From: Ilyonectria destructans
Lineage: Eukaryota > Ascomycota > Sordariomycetes > Hypocreales > Nectriaceae
Reading direction: 5' to 3'
Assembly: GCA_020740775.1 (NCBI GenBank)
Contig: JAHEWK010000016.1
Location: 62,001 to 126,000, forward strand
DNA: 64,000 nucleotides
In this document: in pieces, positions 21,970 to 33,392 of the stretch
How positions within the stretch are numbered: position 1 is the stretch's first letter
Layout of the letters: the number at the start of each line of letters is the position of its first letter
Notes under the pieces: generated by a model
Told to the model about the DNA's origin: nothing
The model's input: only the letters and a program-made list of their open reading frames with translations
Database searches by the model: none
Program-made: the position numbers and the translations under genes

Positions 21970-23191
21970 TTTGACCCATTGGGGGTGTCCTATAGAGACT
22001 GTTAATAGTTTACCGTTACTTTTCTATACTTATGGTTCTTAAATTGCTATAACTGCAAAATTTTGGAGTTACTTGTTATTCATTAGGCTTTTATATACTA
22101 TATCCTATTTTCTTATATTCAGTTGGATTACTTAAAATATCCTACTTATGCCGAGTGGGGTAGAGTTTCAGGCAGCTCCTGCTGAACGACTCATGCAGTC
22201 CGCTATAGGGTACACACTTAGATACCTATATCTGGTACTTGCTATAATGATAGCCTTTAGCAGCACACCTTATACATACCCGATTCTTGCTGCATAAGAA
22301 TGCCTTATAGCCGAGCTCCTAGCAGTTATAGTATTATATCGGTCCTATTCTCCGCTCAAACGCGCTGGTATATACCGATTCACCAGCTGCAAGAAAGTAG
22401 CATTCCTATAGGAGTCTCCTGGTATCGCTACTTTTAGTGAGGTATACCACTATAGATCTATATACCTTTATATTGTCCTTTCGACTCAGCCAGGCCACCT
22501 TGGCAATCTGGACTTTATTCTCTTGGCCCAATGCTTCTATTGCTCCAGGAAGAACCTTACCTTCCTAGTTAAGAATAGCGGTACGGTTTATATTGTTAAC
22601 TTTAACTGGGTACAGTTAGTTGCAAAGGACTCTTGCACCTGGAGCTTTCTTAGCCTCGATAATAGTCCTAATTATCTTCAATTCTTCTTTATTCCTACCG
22701 ATAACCCTCAGGCGGTAGGTATTTTATCTATCTCTAGTCACTACAACATATCGCCAACTAGATTGGTCGCTAGATATTTGTATTTCCTATTTAATAGTCC
22801 TGTAAAGTACTGCTAGTATAGTGTCTCCAATATGATCGTCGGCCACTCTGGATGTATCTACTGTGCAGAATATCGGTTCCGGGGTTGCCGATCTAACTGT
22901 GGATGGAGCTTGAGCGGTAATACTAATAGGTGTCATTCTGGCAGTATCTGCATATATCTGGCTAGGCAATCGTGCTGCATGAGTATTATTCATAATATCC
23001 AGCTGTAGCTGGGTCTGCTCCAGCTTGCTGCAAACCTGGGTAAGCTGCTCTCGGACTTATAATAATTCTTATGCCATCTGGGCTGTGGTCCTAGTGACTT
23101 CTTCAGCCATACAGTCGTTAAGTTTTATAAACTCGAGCTGAAACTCTGCCTTTATTATTTCCATTCTCTTATTGAAGTCTTATTCTAGAAG

Positions 23192-23452
23192 TTATTTTAA
23201 ACCCTGAATTGCCTCTATCATACTGCCAGCTGCCTTAAGCGTGGTCCTTTTCTTAGTTCTGGTGTGACTTAAAGCTCCCTTACTGCTCTCATCTTCCTGC
23301 CATTCCATATCACCATTTTGCTGCTCGGATTCCAATGCCCTCATCGTTCTGGTCCTTTTACGCAGGGGACGATAATATCCCCCGCCCGGAACATCCGGTT
23401 CGCCTTCCATGACGACAATGACGTCTGAAGCAGGGTTCGCAACACCAGACAT
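23192..23452 (-). pseudogene. LINE ORF1 (gag-like) N-terminus, remnant
   Basis: Starts about 190 bp inside the element's 5' end, with a hydrophilic, charged text (PLRKRTRTMRALESEQQ). Identified by position and composition, not by a domain. Confidence 0.5.
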
Positions 23453-23642
23453 CCGCCAAAGGTCTGAATCTCCGCCAAGCGGCTACCGGGTATTTCAAAA
23501 GTAATAAAAAAGATAAATAATGAGATTTCGAGAAGTGTCGATTGTCCGGGGTCTTGATGCTGTTCGTGAGATCCCCCAGATGTGCTCGGTGCGTTTTCGA
23601 GGATTGACTTGAATGTCCGGGACTGCAATTGTTGGTCGCACC

Positions 23643-23654
23643 TATGAATAATTG
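23643..23654. repeat. Right target-site duplication of LINE copy 1
   Basis: TATGAATAATTG, identical to 18090-18101. Confidence 0.85.
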
Positions 23655-23881
23655 GTGGCACTGTGGAGCACTGAAAATGTGACGCTAAGTTCGCTATCAT
23701 ACTCCGGAAACGGATTGCTGACTCATTCATGTGGCGTTCGGGATAATTATCCCTCGCCGTTCTTTTGGCTTTGCCCCGCATCAACTCTGCAACCGTCGAT
23801 CAACCTTCGCAACTCTACCCTCGACGATGATTTCTTGCTATCCTTGGATGAATCATTCCCCAACTCAGACGTGAACGCAAG

Positions 23882-26119
23882 ATGCCGATAGACAATGGTT
23901 TGGCAGCCGGCAACGCCAGTCGAGCGTCTCAGTCAATTGCATCTAAAATGAAATCGATAGCGTTCGTCCTCCCTCGTCACCGCAGCTGTCTAACTTCACT
24001 CTGATGAATACAGATGCCGAAAGTGCCATACCAGAAAGGTCAAATGCTCTGGGGATCAGCCATGTCAGAACTGCGTGCAACTTAGTCTCGAAGACGAATG
24101 TACATACCCAAAACGCGACAGACAGATCAAGGTTAGCCAAAGGTAAGACTCTTGGGTCTGTTGTGTTGGACCGTTTTTGCTGAAAACTTGCCAGCTATCT
24201 TGACAGCATTCTGCGAGAGAACCGGGAACTTAGAAACCGAAGTCGCGAGAACCGGGTAGAAGTGACGGTCCAAGAGCCCGCAGATGGTGCTGCTGGGGAC
24301 GAGGTTCAAGCAGACACGCCATCCTCCAGCGACCCTACCCACAACCCGCTGCTTGATGAAAAGCCATGGTTTCTTCCCATTCGGTCATCAAGCCTTCCAA
24401 TTCTCATAGGAGAAGTTGCGGACGCAGCATTTGCGACGCGGTTCCGCCAATTAATCACAAACAACACCCTCAACCATATGCCTCGCATCAGCTATCCTGA
24501 GAACGACCAGATAACGGATCTTGCTCAAGCTGAGTGTCCTCGGCCGAACTCTACTCATACTAGATTCCTGGTTCGAGTGGCTCTAAAGAGCCTTGATGGG
24601 TCCTTCCACATTGTTCAGAATACCCGCGTGTGGGAATTGCTAGAACAGTCTCTCCATGCACCTCATCTCGTTGATTCCCTGTCCGAGTGCAAGCTTACTG
24701 CTCTTCTCGCTTTGGGGGAGCTATACTCCAGCCGCTGCCAAGCCCAGGAGACAAGAACCCCGGGCCTGGCCTACTTCAGCCATGCGAGTAGGGCGTATGG
24801 TGTGCTGTCGGAGCGACCCTGTATTGACCTAGTCGAGGTTTCGCTGCTCTTGGTAAGCCTTGTGATCCCCTAGGTGGCTATTACTGACAATGGCAGTGCC
24901 TCTACGCTCTCTGCATCAACAGGCGCCACTCGGCATATTTCTTGGCAAGCTCTGCCATACGACACTGCGTTGTGATGGGGTTGCACTTCAATTTACCTGA
25001 TGCTGTATTGAAAGATCCGGAAACTAAGGAGCATCTTAATCGAGTCTGGTGGACGGCATATATAATGGACCACACAAGTGCGTCGATCAGCAGCCAGATT
25101 GTCTCTATACCGGACGAGGAAATCTTTGTCGATCTTCCATCGACTTCAAGGGTTACGGGTATGCGGCAAACAGACTTTCAGCACACTGAATGGCTCACGG
25201 CGAGGATCAGTCTGGCAAAGGTCACGAGACGGATGATAAAGTCTGTTTATGGGCGAGCGCAAGAAAAGCATTCGTTTCTACACCGAGTTCAACACTCATT
25301 ACGGGATCTCAAACGGTGGTTAGAAGGACTACCCAATGAGATCCAGATGTACTCGGGATTCCCACACTCAAAGCCAGCATCAGTGCAGTCGCTCCATCTG
25401 GCTTTCAACCAAGTAGGTGACATTCAACCTTGATCGTTCAAAACTGACCTTATCAGTCTATGATTTTGGCGACTCGGCCTGTGCTCTTGCACATATTGCG
25501 GATGCATAAAGAGTCTAATGGCAATACGCCCGCCACGGCAGATCGGTTGGTGTCCAATAACGTCCAAGCCCTAGCGGAGGCATGCATCAGGTGTGCTCGA
25601 CACTCATACGCCACCATAGTCGAATCCTGGATCGAAGGTTCGTTCAGAACATTCGACTATTTCAACACGCAGTATCTCTTCTCCGTTGCAACTATCCTAG
25701 GCATCTCGAGTCTCCTGGGTGATCCTGAGAGTTCTAAAGATCGCGAGGATTTCGATTTTGCCGGTCAGCTCCTGGAGAAGCTTCGCGATTCCGGGAGTTT
25801 TGCGGCTACGGAGTTCTGCCGTCACATTGAAGCTATGAAAACGGATATTGGCGCTTTCTTATCCAACGAGCCTCCGAATACTGCTGAGCCTGACATTGCA
25901 GCTTCTGTCGAGGATCCAAGACAGCCGGGAATGGCACTTCAGTCACATCAGCTGATGACTTCTGGCATGGCACTCACGGAGCCATCTTTGGAAGCATTTC
26001 TACAGAGCGAGCAGACTTTATCACAGGTAGATTTCTTCTTGGACGATGCACAATTGGAAGGACTCTATTGGCCTATGTATGACACTTTAGAGCGAACTGG
26101 GAGTGATTCATTCGCTTAG
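23882..26119 (+). CDS. Zn2Cys6 transcription factor with fungal_trans domain
   Basis: Nuclear regulator, about 681 aa in five exons: 23882-23961, 24014-24142, 24195-24852, 24897-25412, 25457-26119; all phases agree. Exon 2 encodes a perfect zinc cluster, C-x2-C-x6-C-x5-C-x2-C-x8-C (starts CRKCHTRKVKC), followed by basic residues and a short coiled segment (YLDSILRENRELRNRSREN). The middle region is the fungal-specific TF domain: LCLYALCINRRHSAYFLASS, then NRVWWTAYIMDHTSAS, a hallmark. C-terminus is acidic. Intron 1 uses a GTTCGT donor and a CTAAC branch site. It is the only intact regulator near the amino-acid cluster and is separated from it only by a later LINE insertion, so it is the best candidate pathway regulator; that link is inferred. 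Confidence 0.87.
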
Positions 26120-26769
26120 ATAATTTAACGTGTACCACTTATTTTTGACTTGAGAATGGCAGACTAAATACACGCGACACCTTCATTGCCCGTCAATGAG
26201 TAGCCTCTCATATCCAGGGCTTTCCAAGCTGGCCGCATACCACGGTGCACCCAAGGCTCGCCAAGCCATATTGGTTTATATACTAATCGCTTAAGGTATA
26301 TCCACGGAGGCATCCGCCTTTTCAATAATAGGCGGCGGCTTGGGGATTCTCTTGCGGAAGATATCGCTTACCGATTTAAGGGAGCCACACCTTCGATTCA
26401 TAGCTAATATATTACTTTATTAGAACCGAGAAGACCTCTATCGGAGTATTAGCAAGCGTGAAGTACCCTAAATTAAGTTCATGTATAGTCTAATTCTTCT
26501 AGGGTGAGCTATTCTATCTCTTAGAGAAAATAGAAGATTGTACATGTAACAGACTGAAAAATATCGACGATACCAGAGGTAAAAGGTATAGGGTAGGTGA
26601 TATTAATAGGTAAAACAGTCTAACAGTTATGCTAGACCGCTATATCATAAGGCAAAAGATTAGTTAATAATCACATTGGTTGTAATTACAGTAGCATATA
26701 ACAGCTCTTTTGAGCCCTGTTAGAGTGAACTTGGCCGTGACAGCAAGCTTCAGTCTTGCATCTTTATAA
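26120..26769. other. A+T-rich, RIP-like decayed DNA
   Basis: No open frame of note. Composition drops to A/T-rich with many TA steps after about 26270. Probably decayed repeat of unknown type. Confidence 0.5.
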
Positions 26770-26916
26770 GCCGTTGTCGCGAGCACTGTTACTAGCCTTT
26801 ATATAACAGCCTTGAACTTGCATTATTTTATTCCTAAGCTCTATATGAGCGACTGGTAGCACTGTGAAGTACTGAAAATAAGATATTAAGTTCGCTAAAT
26901 TATATTCTGGAAACGG
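26770..26916 (+). repeat. Mutated copy of the uninterrupted LINE target region
   Basis: Aligns to 18016-18101 joined directly to 23655-23713, i.e. to the site as it was before LINE copy 1 inserted. Examples: CCGTTGTCGCGA here versus CTGTTGTCGCGA at 18017, and GTAGCACTGTGAAG here versus GTGGCACTGTGGAG at 23655. Many differences are C/T or G/A, as after RIP. Confidence 0.78.
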
Positions 26917-26924
26917 CGACTGAT

Positions 26925-27066
26925 AAATAGATAAATGAAATTTATTCTACCTGGGAGGACTAACCTTATAGGGTCAGGTGCATTAGGCTATTTACAGTTC
27001 TCAGTTTATTATTTGCATTTCCTAGAAGCATTATATTCTTCTTTATCTGCTAATTAGTTTTATTTT
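26925..27066 (-). mobile_element. 3' end fragment of another LINE copy
   Basis: After an A/T-rich tail, the text ATAGGGTCAGGTGCATTAGG and CTATTTAC parallels 18141-18168 of LINE copy 1 (ATAGGGCCATTGCGCTAAGC, CTATTTAC). Match is clear for about 60 bp, doubtful beyond. It abuts the broken cystathionine gamma-synthase paralogue. Confidence 0.5.
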
Positions 27067-27068
27067 AT

Positions 27069-27222
27069 TTAAGCTGCCGTTTCGTCTGAATCTTCTGGAA
27101 ACCGCAACTTTGTGGTCATGTGAATAGGAGGTGTGACATCGGTTAATGTATGGATCATCGGCATGGAGGCCGAGAGCGACCACTGCTTAAGATGGCTGTC
27201 GTGCGCTGTTGATGTCGTCCAT
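27069..27222 (-). pseudogene. 5' fragment of a second cystathionine gamma-synthase-like gene
   Basis: Begins with an ATG at 27222 (MDDINSARQPS), hits a stop, continues as ALGLHADDP, then shifts frame to TLTDVTPPIHMTTKLRFPE. These pieces parallel residues 1 to about 45 of the intact enzyme at 5524-6723 (LALHADDDAID, SLTDVTPPIHMTTTFLFPE). One stop, one frameshift and truncation at about 27068 make it a clear pseudogene. The remaining roughly 350 codons are absent from the window. Confidence 0.82.
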
Positions 27223-27929
27223 TTCACTGTACAGAGTTGACAATTGCAAAACAAGGTGTTTGATATCGAATTGTGAGTGAAAAAGAGTGTTGAGACCATT
27301 CTTTATACAGCTACAAGTAGCCTGAGCCTCCGTGCGTTTCTGATCGTTTATGTCCGGGTACCTCTTCTCTTCCTCAACAACTAACGTTAGTGGGGCCAAT
27401 TGAGTGCAGGGTGAAAGTCTCAGCACCGAGAGGCTGTCGCCAATAGACAAAACTTAGAGAGCCGGTGCCTGCCAGAGTGGAGATACTACTGGTGCAGGTT
27501 GGCTCGCGTGGATTGTCTTTAAAGCCTGCCCCTTCATCCGTTCTAAATCATCGGTCCGAAGTTTGCTTTCGCACTTCTTGGCGTTTGATTCCCCGAGCTT
27601 AATTGTCACCCAAAATAACTTATGGCTCATTTTGAAAATCACGGTGCCAAAGGCTGTGCCCATTCAGGTCTTGGGGCACTTACTCATCTCATACAAGCTG
27701 TCAAATATCATGAACCACTACTCTTAAACACCACAATTTGATGTCACTTTCCGCTTCTGAGTCATATGAAGCTTGATATTCCTTGAGAACCCGGCAGTCA
27801 AACAACAATATAGACAAAAGAGAGGGAATAAGCGGTTGTAGCAACAGATCTGGACTTTTCATGGCATGAGCGGATATCAAGGCTATTTTCAAATCCTGTA
27901 GCACATATACACTCTCTTTCGTCTTTCGC
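27223..27929. other. Intergenic DNA between two broken genes
   Basis: Moderate G+C, not RIP-like, so probably old single-copy sequence. May hold the former promoter of the broken paralogue. No gene recognised. Confidence 0.4.
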
Positions 27930-29638
27930 TCAGACCCCGCCCTGATTGAACGCAAGTTGGTACGCTAAATTGGTCCAAAAGTCCATCCCAAACTCCCATG
28001 GTGGAAAGTTTCTCTCGGGATCCGGCACCGATCCCAAGTTCCACAGCCGCTCATCAGGCATGCTGTTTCCAAGCCTCCAAATCTTGACCGAATCAAGGAG
28101 CGACTGGATAGTCTGAGTAGCCTGAGTGAGTAGATCAAAATTTGGGTCACCTGCCTGTATCCAAGCGCCCAGCCGTATCTCAGCAATGGGTACATCTAAA
28201 TCTTGTGTTAACTTTGAGAGAGATATTGAATTGGCCTGGAAAACTTGATGATATGATGAAAGCGCCATAGATGCCACTCCGGCTGCCGGTAGGCCGTATT
28301 GTGCGACCTGGTAGGCGGTTAGGTGTCAGTCTATGAGAGACATGGAGGGAATCAATACATCACACGTACCTTCCATATTAGAGAGGTTCCAGAACTGATT
28401 AGATGATCGCGAAGAACTATGACTTCAACAATGAGGGACAACATCTCAGCGGCAATGAAGAGAGCTGATTGTGTAACTTTGCTGATGTTGGGCTCGATGG
28501 CTAGATTCATCAGGAGAAGTGTGTGTAGATAATCCAGACGGGTCCCGGCAAGGAAGTCTCGTGCGAATGGATCCGAATGGCAATCTCTAAGTCCAGTAGC
28601 GAGTCGAAAGTGATCCGGCAGCTCATACCATTGCTCCTCGACCTTTTGCCCAAGTTCTCTGGAAGCACTGAGATCAATGAAATTTCTTGAAACGACGACC
28701 GATTCTGGGCACACGCCTGATTTGTTGCTCAGCCCCCGCCCGCTGACTCGGGCATTGGCAAAGGATTCGCAAAATCTTCTCTTTTTGGGCCGCAAATAGG
28801 GCACTGCACCGAATCTCTGCTGTATGATCAATCACTTCAATCTCGCTCGAGCTTCGACCTGGCGTGTCGCCAGTGGAAAGCCGCGAGGGGTCTGTATTTG
28901 CCGTTGGCTCGACGTGTCCTCTCCAGCTGGCCACCAAATTGACGGGAAGCGGAAAGAAGCAGAACTCCATCAAAAGACGAGGTGGTCTACCCATGAAGAT
29001 TGAGAAGTTTTTGTCAAGGGTATAGATGCGGGCGAAGGAGGCCTTTCGTAATTCTGTGATGAATGGTGGGGTATCTGAACCAGTTTCGTCGATCCTTTGG
29101 TGATAGCCCAGGGCGCAGAGAGAGCTAACAAGGTCTCCCATTTTCCTCCAAGCATGATAACCTGACGACACGTTAGTACTTTCAAAAATGATACGTTTGC
29201 AATGTAGGAAATTGTTTCAAGTCCGCTGCAGCGTACTTTGGTCTCCGTCCACTAGAGTGTGGACGATAAAGCTCTCGAACTGCAGTATTAGCTGCAAGTC
29301 GCTAAGACGATCGAGTGACCAGCAGATCTCCAGGCAGCAATCGCCGATGTATGTCAGGGCTCGCGTTATTGATCGTCGCTGGTCTTCAGCACGGTACAGT
29401 GGGATGAAATACGGCGTATCCAGGATAGCCCTGGCAGTGGCAGCCAGGAAAAGTCCCGCCGCTTCCCATCGCAGGTTATTACCCATGATTTGGGCCATAA
29501 AATCTACAGCAGTCGAAGCTTGGCATGTGGAAATGTCCTTCTGGGTATTCTCCAGTAATACTCTGGCTCGCTCTTGAGGACTTGGGTTTGCAACTCCGCT
29601 CGCTGACGGCAGAACTAGCGCCGACCTCAATTCAAGTA
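27930..29638 (-). pseudogene. Fungal_trans-domain regulator lacking its N-terminus
   Basis: The fungal-specific TF domain is readable in four exons: about 29638-29235 (SLDRLSDLQLILQFESFIVH), about 29166-28760 (YHAWRKMGDLVSSLCALGYH; LDKNFSIFMGRPPRL), about 28715-28380, and 28307-27930 (ending FWTNLAYQLAFNQGG). The 28.75-kb junction needs a 43-nt intron or else is a frameshift. No Met and no zinc cluster exist before about 29638, where gene-like sequence stops and A/T-rich repeat begins. So the DNA-binding half has been lost, apparently at the boundary of the hAT relic. A DNA-binding-free regulator is a less likely alternative. Confidence 0.72.
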
Positions 29639-29639
29639 A

Positions 29640-32300
29640 GTCAATTTCGGGGGTGTAACTTGATTACTTGAAATAAAATCGTCCGTGAATTTACTTAACT
29701 TGATTTAAATTGATATATTTGAATTGAAAGCGCTGGCCTGAGGCCAGGATGAAGCCATTGGTACTCTCATGCCTCCCCTCCATCCGAACCTATTAGGTCT
29801 CTACTAAAACTGTCGACCTCGCCTACAGAGATTGCTTGATAGCCTAGCCAATTCTGTACGCACTGTATTTCCTCTATTATCTCGGGGCTTAAGCTGTGCC
29901 TTTGCGAGCTTACTGTTAACTTTGTGACACTAAACGTCCGCTTAAGATCGACAGATATAGCAGGAATTGCCAGGATGTCGAAGGCAAACTTACTTAGATA
30001 TGGATATTCTTCTTGGTGATCCTTCTACTATAGAATGGGGTTCAAGTTCTCTCGCCAGACTGGCCCTTACTTTATATAAACTCCAAGCTTATCTTCTTCC
30101 TCTATTATATACCGATTATAGCTCTGTATATACTGGTCGAATTAATTAGGCTTATCTTGCTATATCGCTTTTCCTATTACAGTTCTTGCTGTCTCTAACT
30201 GCTTATTATATTAATACTGTTATTTAAAGAATTCCCGGATACTGTTTTCAGCATCCCGTAGCTACAGTAGTTGCTTGTAGCTGGTCTAGTTCGCCTCAAG
30301 CCAAGATATATTCCAATATAAGTGAAGAATAATAGCAGCCGGATAAAGTGGCAATTAGCTAAGTAGACTGTAATACTTATCAGGCTTTAACCAATAGTTA
30401 TTAATAGAGATTTATATATATCGTTAGTAGTAATTATTAAGATTCTCAGTTTATAAAAAAGCACTAGTATATTTATCTTAAGTATACTATAGTAAGTATT
30501 TCTTATATATACAACCCTAGTTAACACGCAGAATACTACATCCTAAGAAACTATTAGCAAAATATACATAAGACAAGCAAATATAAACTAGAAAGCCATA
30601 CTCTTAGTTACTAAGGATCTGGCATTCCTTAGCTTATCAGCAGTACTATCAGGTAGCGAGAATATCAGTTTTTACTCCTCAAAGAAGTTAAGTAAATATT
30701 CCATTCTGACTATCACTTCCCACAAGGCGCCATAACAGCCTTCTTTAGTCCAACCCTGGTACTTTATAGTGATCTCGTAAAGTGGTTTTAGTAGACTCTA
30801 TATCTCTGCTAAGATAAGCCAGTTATGCGGTGAAAGATGATCTTGGACAGGTAGGTACCCGTTGTCGGGGCTCTGCTGCCTTTATGTCAAGATATATAAT
30901 GAAATGATCAATCTGCTCTCGTTTGAAAATGGCACGCTAGATCATCAGAAATATCAAATTCCATCTAGTTTTATTATTCTGTATCAGTTCGAAATCGATA
31001 GCAGCTCGGTCCTCCTTAAAGAGTTGATAATCATATTCATCGCGCTAGCTGCATACCAGAGATTTCATCAACTCTCGCCGTTACAAAGAAGCCCTAATAA
31101 ACTGGACAATATTATGCAACTTGCCTACTGCTCCCTGTTTCCGCCAAAGCCGAAGCTTACGCTTTTCAACTTAGAAAGCCGCCTCGGTAAAGGCTTCTCG
31201 CTTAAACGAGTTAGGGTCTTTCCCCTAGAGGAACGCTCAAGCTGCAAGGTTAACAATATGCCTAAAGTACCAGGTTCAATAGTTTCTAATATCCTCCTCG
31301 GCTATTGCAGGAGAAAGTTAATAATAGAGGCTTACTAAGTATATATCATTAGATAAGATATTATTACAGATACCCACGCCAATCCGATCTTATATCCCAT
31401 ACTTACCAAAGATATTATATATTATCGTTACTTAGTTATCTTCAGAATAAGCTCCCTATATATAGTATAGGGCAAGAAGTTGCAATTGGACTTAATAGGA
31501 GGCATCGAGATAGTAAGCATAAAGGCTAAGGAAAGTATACCAGTTTGGAGAAGTCCACATATTAAAGCTAAAGCTAATCCTTATAACTGCCTTCTCTAAT
31601 TAACTTAATATTACTCCCTTCTTTACTTCAAATAATTTCCACATAGTATTACATACTAACTGCTAGCTCTATAGTACCTCTTTTACTAATAACATATTAT
31701 ATAGGTCAAGTATTTATCGTAAGTACAGATTCAACAGCACCATAAAAGGAAGATTAGCAGTAACAATCCAGCCGACTGTCAGCTCCTTCGCTTTATTAAT
31801 ATTGGATCTTACAGTAGGAAGCTCTAGGCAGCGCCATTTTAAAGAGGGGTTAATATCAGCATGAGATAAATCTTCATCCATATTGCCGTCCGCCTCAGTG
31901 ATTATATAGAACCTATATCCAGTAAGATACTAAAAAGAATAAATATCGGACTTATATAGATGCTATATACCTTTAGAGATGCTTAATTAGCAACGTGGTA
32001 TTTATTGCAACGAATAACAAGCTCTTCCCGCATTTATCATATTTCGAGCAAACCTAGTAGGTCTGTAATATCCACAAATCAGGGCTAACTTCCGTAAGGA
32101 AGAATCTATAGGCCTGAATCCAGCTCCACCGGCCTTTGCAATTCTTGTTAGCAATATATTCCTCTAGTATATACTTCTTGCAGCCGATCTGGATCGTTGG
32201 GAGGTCAGCAAGAGTCATCCTCCCAGGTTCAGCCTTAATGGACGTAGCATTAAGCTGCTATTTTAGCGATTTTTGCTGACTGCTAATCCCCATGAGTGTT
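29640..32300 (-). mobile_element. hAT-superfamily DNA transposon relic
   Basis: Two ends of a hAT transposase are readable on the minus strand. The C-terminal dimerisation block lies at about 29970-29800 (AIPAISVDLKRTFSV, KLTVSSQRHSLSPE, EEIQCVQNWLG). The N-terminal region lies at about 32230-32070 (LPTIQIGCKKYILEEYI, NCKGRWSWIQAY). The middle is decayed A/T-rich text. The left end has imperfect inverted repeats (TTCAAGTAA/TTACTTGAA, 29650-29690). Exact termini not established. Confidence 0.7.
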
Positions 32301-32951
32301 TCTGGCGACTGCTGTTATTCTGCCATCGCAGATCATTAGCGGATCGTAGATGCTACTCACAAAGAGACTCCTTAGGTTCTGAGTTAAGTGCGACGCATCT
32401 CGACAGGCAAATAAACAATAAATCCGCGCCACCCCTGCCACGTCCCTGGATCAGATCAGAACCCTATAAAGCAGATAACGGGAAGCCCATCATCAGCTGC
32501 TCTATCACGTGCTCCTTATCCGCCGTCTGTGTATGGCCACAGATTAGAACTCCATGCTTTTATTCTGTTTCTAGCTTGTGCGTTGTGTTATCAGTGAGTA
32601 AGCATATTCTATATAATTAATAATTATATTTATATAAATATATAAGATTTCAGCTGTAATATTTCTATATATATTCTAATATATATAAAGGAAAGTTAAT
32701 TATATAATTCACTAATGTGATTTAATCCTGATAAAGTAAGGTCCAACTATATAGAGTTGGGTGAAAATGAGTGGGGTTCCCCACTCTAACTCTTTCCCCC
32801 CTCCAACTCTTTCCCCTATCTAACTCTTCTCCCTCTATAACTTTATAATAAATATTTGCAGAAAATAAAATGCTAACTGCCTATTACGTCTATACCAGGT
32901 ATAGAGAGCCTTAGACTTTAGGCCTATCTAGAATATATTAAATATTCCTAT
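32301..32951. other. A+T-rich spacer with a short repeat array
   Basis: Contains a GAGTGGGGTTCCCCACTC palindrome at about 32770-32787, followed by three or four degenerate AACTCTTTCCCC units to 32835. Probably the end of an unidentified element. No gene. Confidence 0.4.
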
Positions 32952-33392
32952 AATATAACGGCCGTGCTTATTCTGGACTGTCAGTACAGGGTAGGCGCGA
33001 ATCGTAGGGTTTAGGTCCTAGTAGGGATCAGGACGTTATATATAAGTTGTAGTATAGTTACTGCAAATAGATAATACAGTAGGGTAAGGGTGTTATATCT
33101 GGTAATATATAGCTGGTGCAGTAAGCTAGATAACTAAATTATATTAATAGCTAGTAAGGCTATCTTCTATAAAAAGGGCTAAATGAGTATACTTATATAC
33201 TACAGCTATTCTGGTGGGCTTACTGGGTAAGAGTGAGTCCGATCTTATAGCTTATTGTAGGCAAGTAAGTTAGATACTCGGGCTTACTTATACGGGGTGA
33301 GTTTGGAATCTTATAGTTATATAAAAAAGTGGGTATATTATGGTTCTGCCGGTTATAACCGCCTGGTCTTAATCCGGGCTGTAATATAATAT
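32952..33392 (-). repeat. LTR of Ty3/gypsy element (3' LTR for the minus-strand element)
   Basis: About 440 bp nearly collinear with 44625-45066; shared stretches include TTCTGGACTGTCAGTA and GGGCTTACTGGGTAAGA. Most differences are transitions. Confidence 0.85.

Larger units (their letters stand above)
18102..23642 (-). mobile_element. Tad-like LINE (non-LTR retrotransposon), degenerate, copy 1
   Basis: A 5.5-kb element reading on the minus strand. Its 3' end is on the left: the minus strand ends in AAAATCAAATCAAAT, a short tandem tail typical of non-LTR elements, directly against the target duplication. Order along the minus strand: 5' leader, ORF1 start (23452), endonuclease (about 21970-21690), reverse transcriptase (frames broken), RT thumb (19971-19672), RNase H (19358-19023) and a C-terminal domain (18956-18600). 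Many in-frame stops and transitions show it is dead. The domain order APE endonuclease-RT-RNase H is that of the Tad1/I group. It separates the amino-acid cluster from the Zn2Cys6 regulator. Confidence 0.88.

Noticed and set aside
28716..28758. Frameshift in the truncated regulator
   Set aside because: A 43-nt GTCAGC..CCCAG intron joins the frames in phase, so a frameshift need not be assumed, though it is not excluded.
30862..31338. 158-codon open frame on the plus strand
   Set aside because: Antisense to the middle of the hAT relic; no known motif. Probably just a stretch with few stops.
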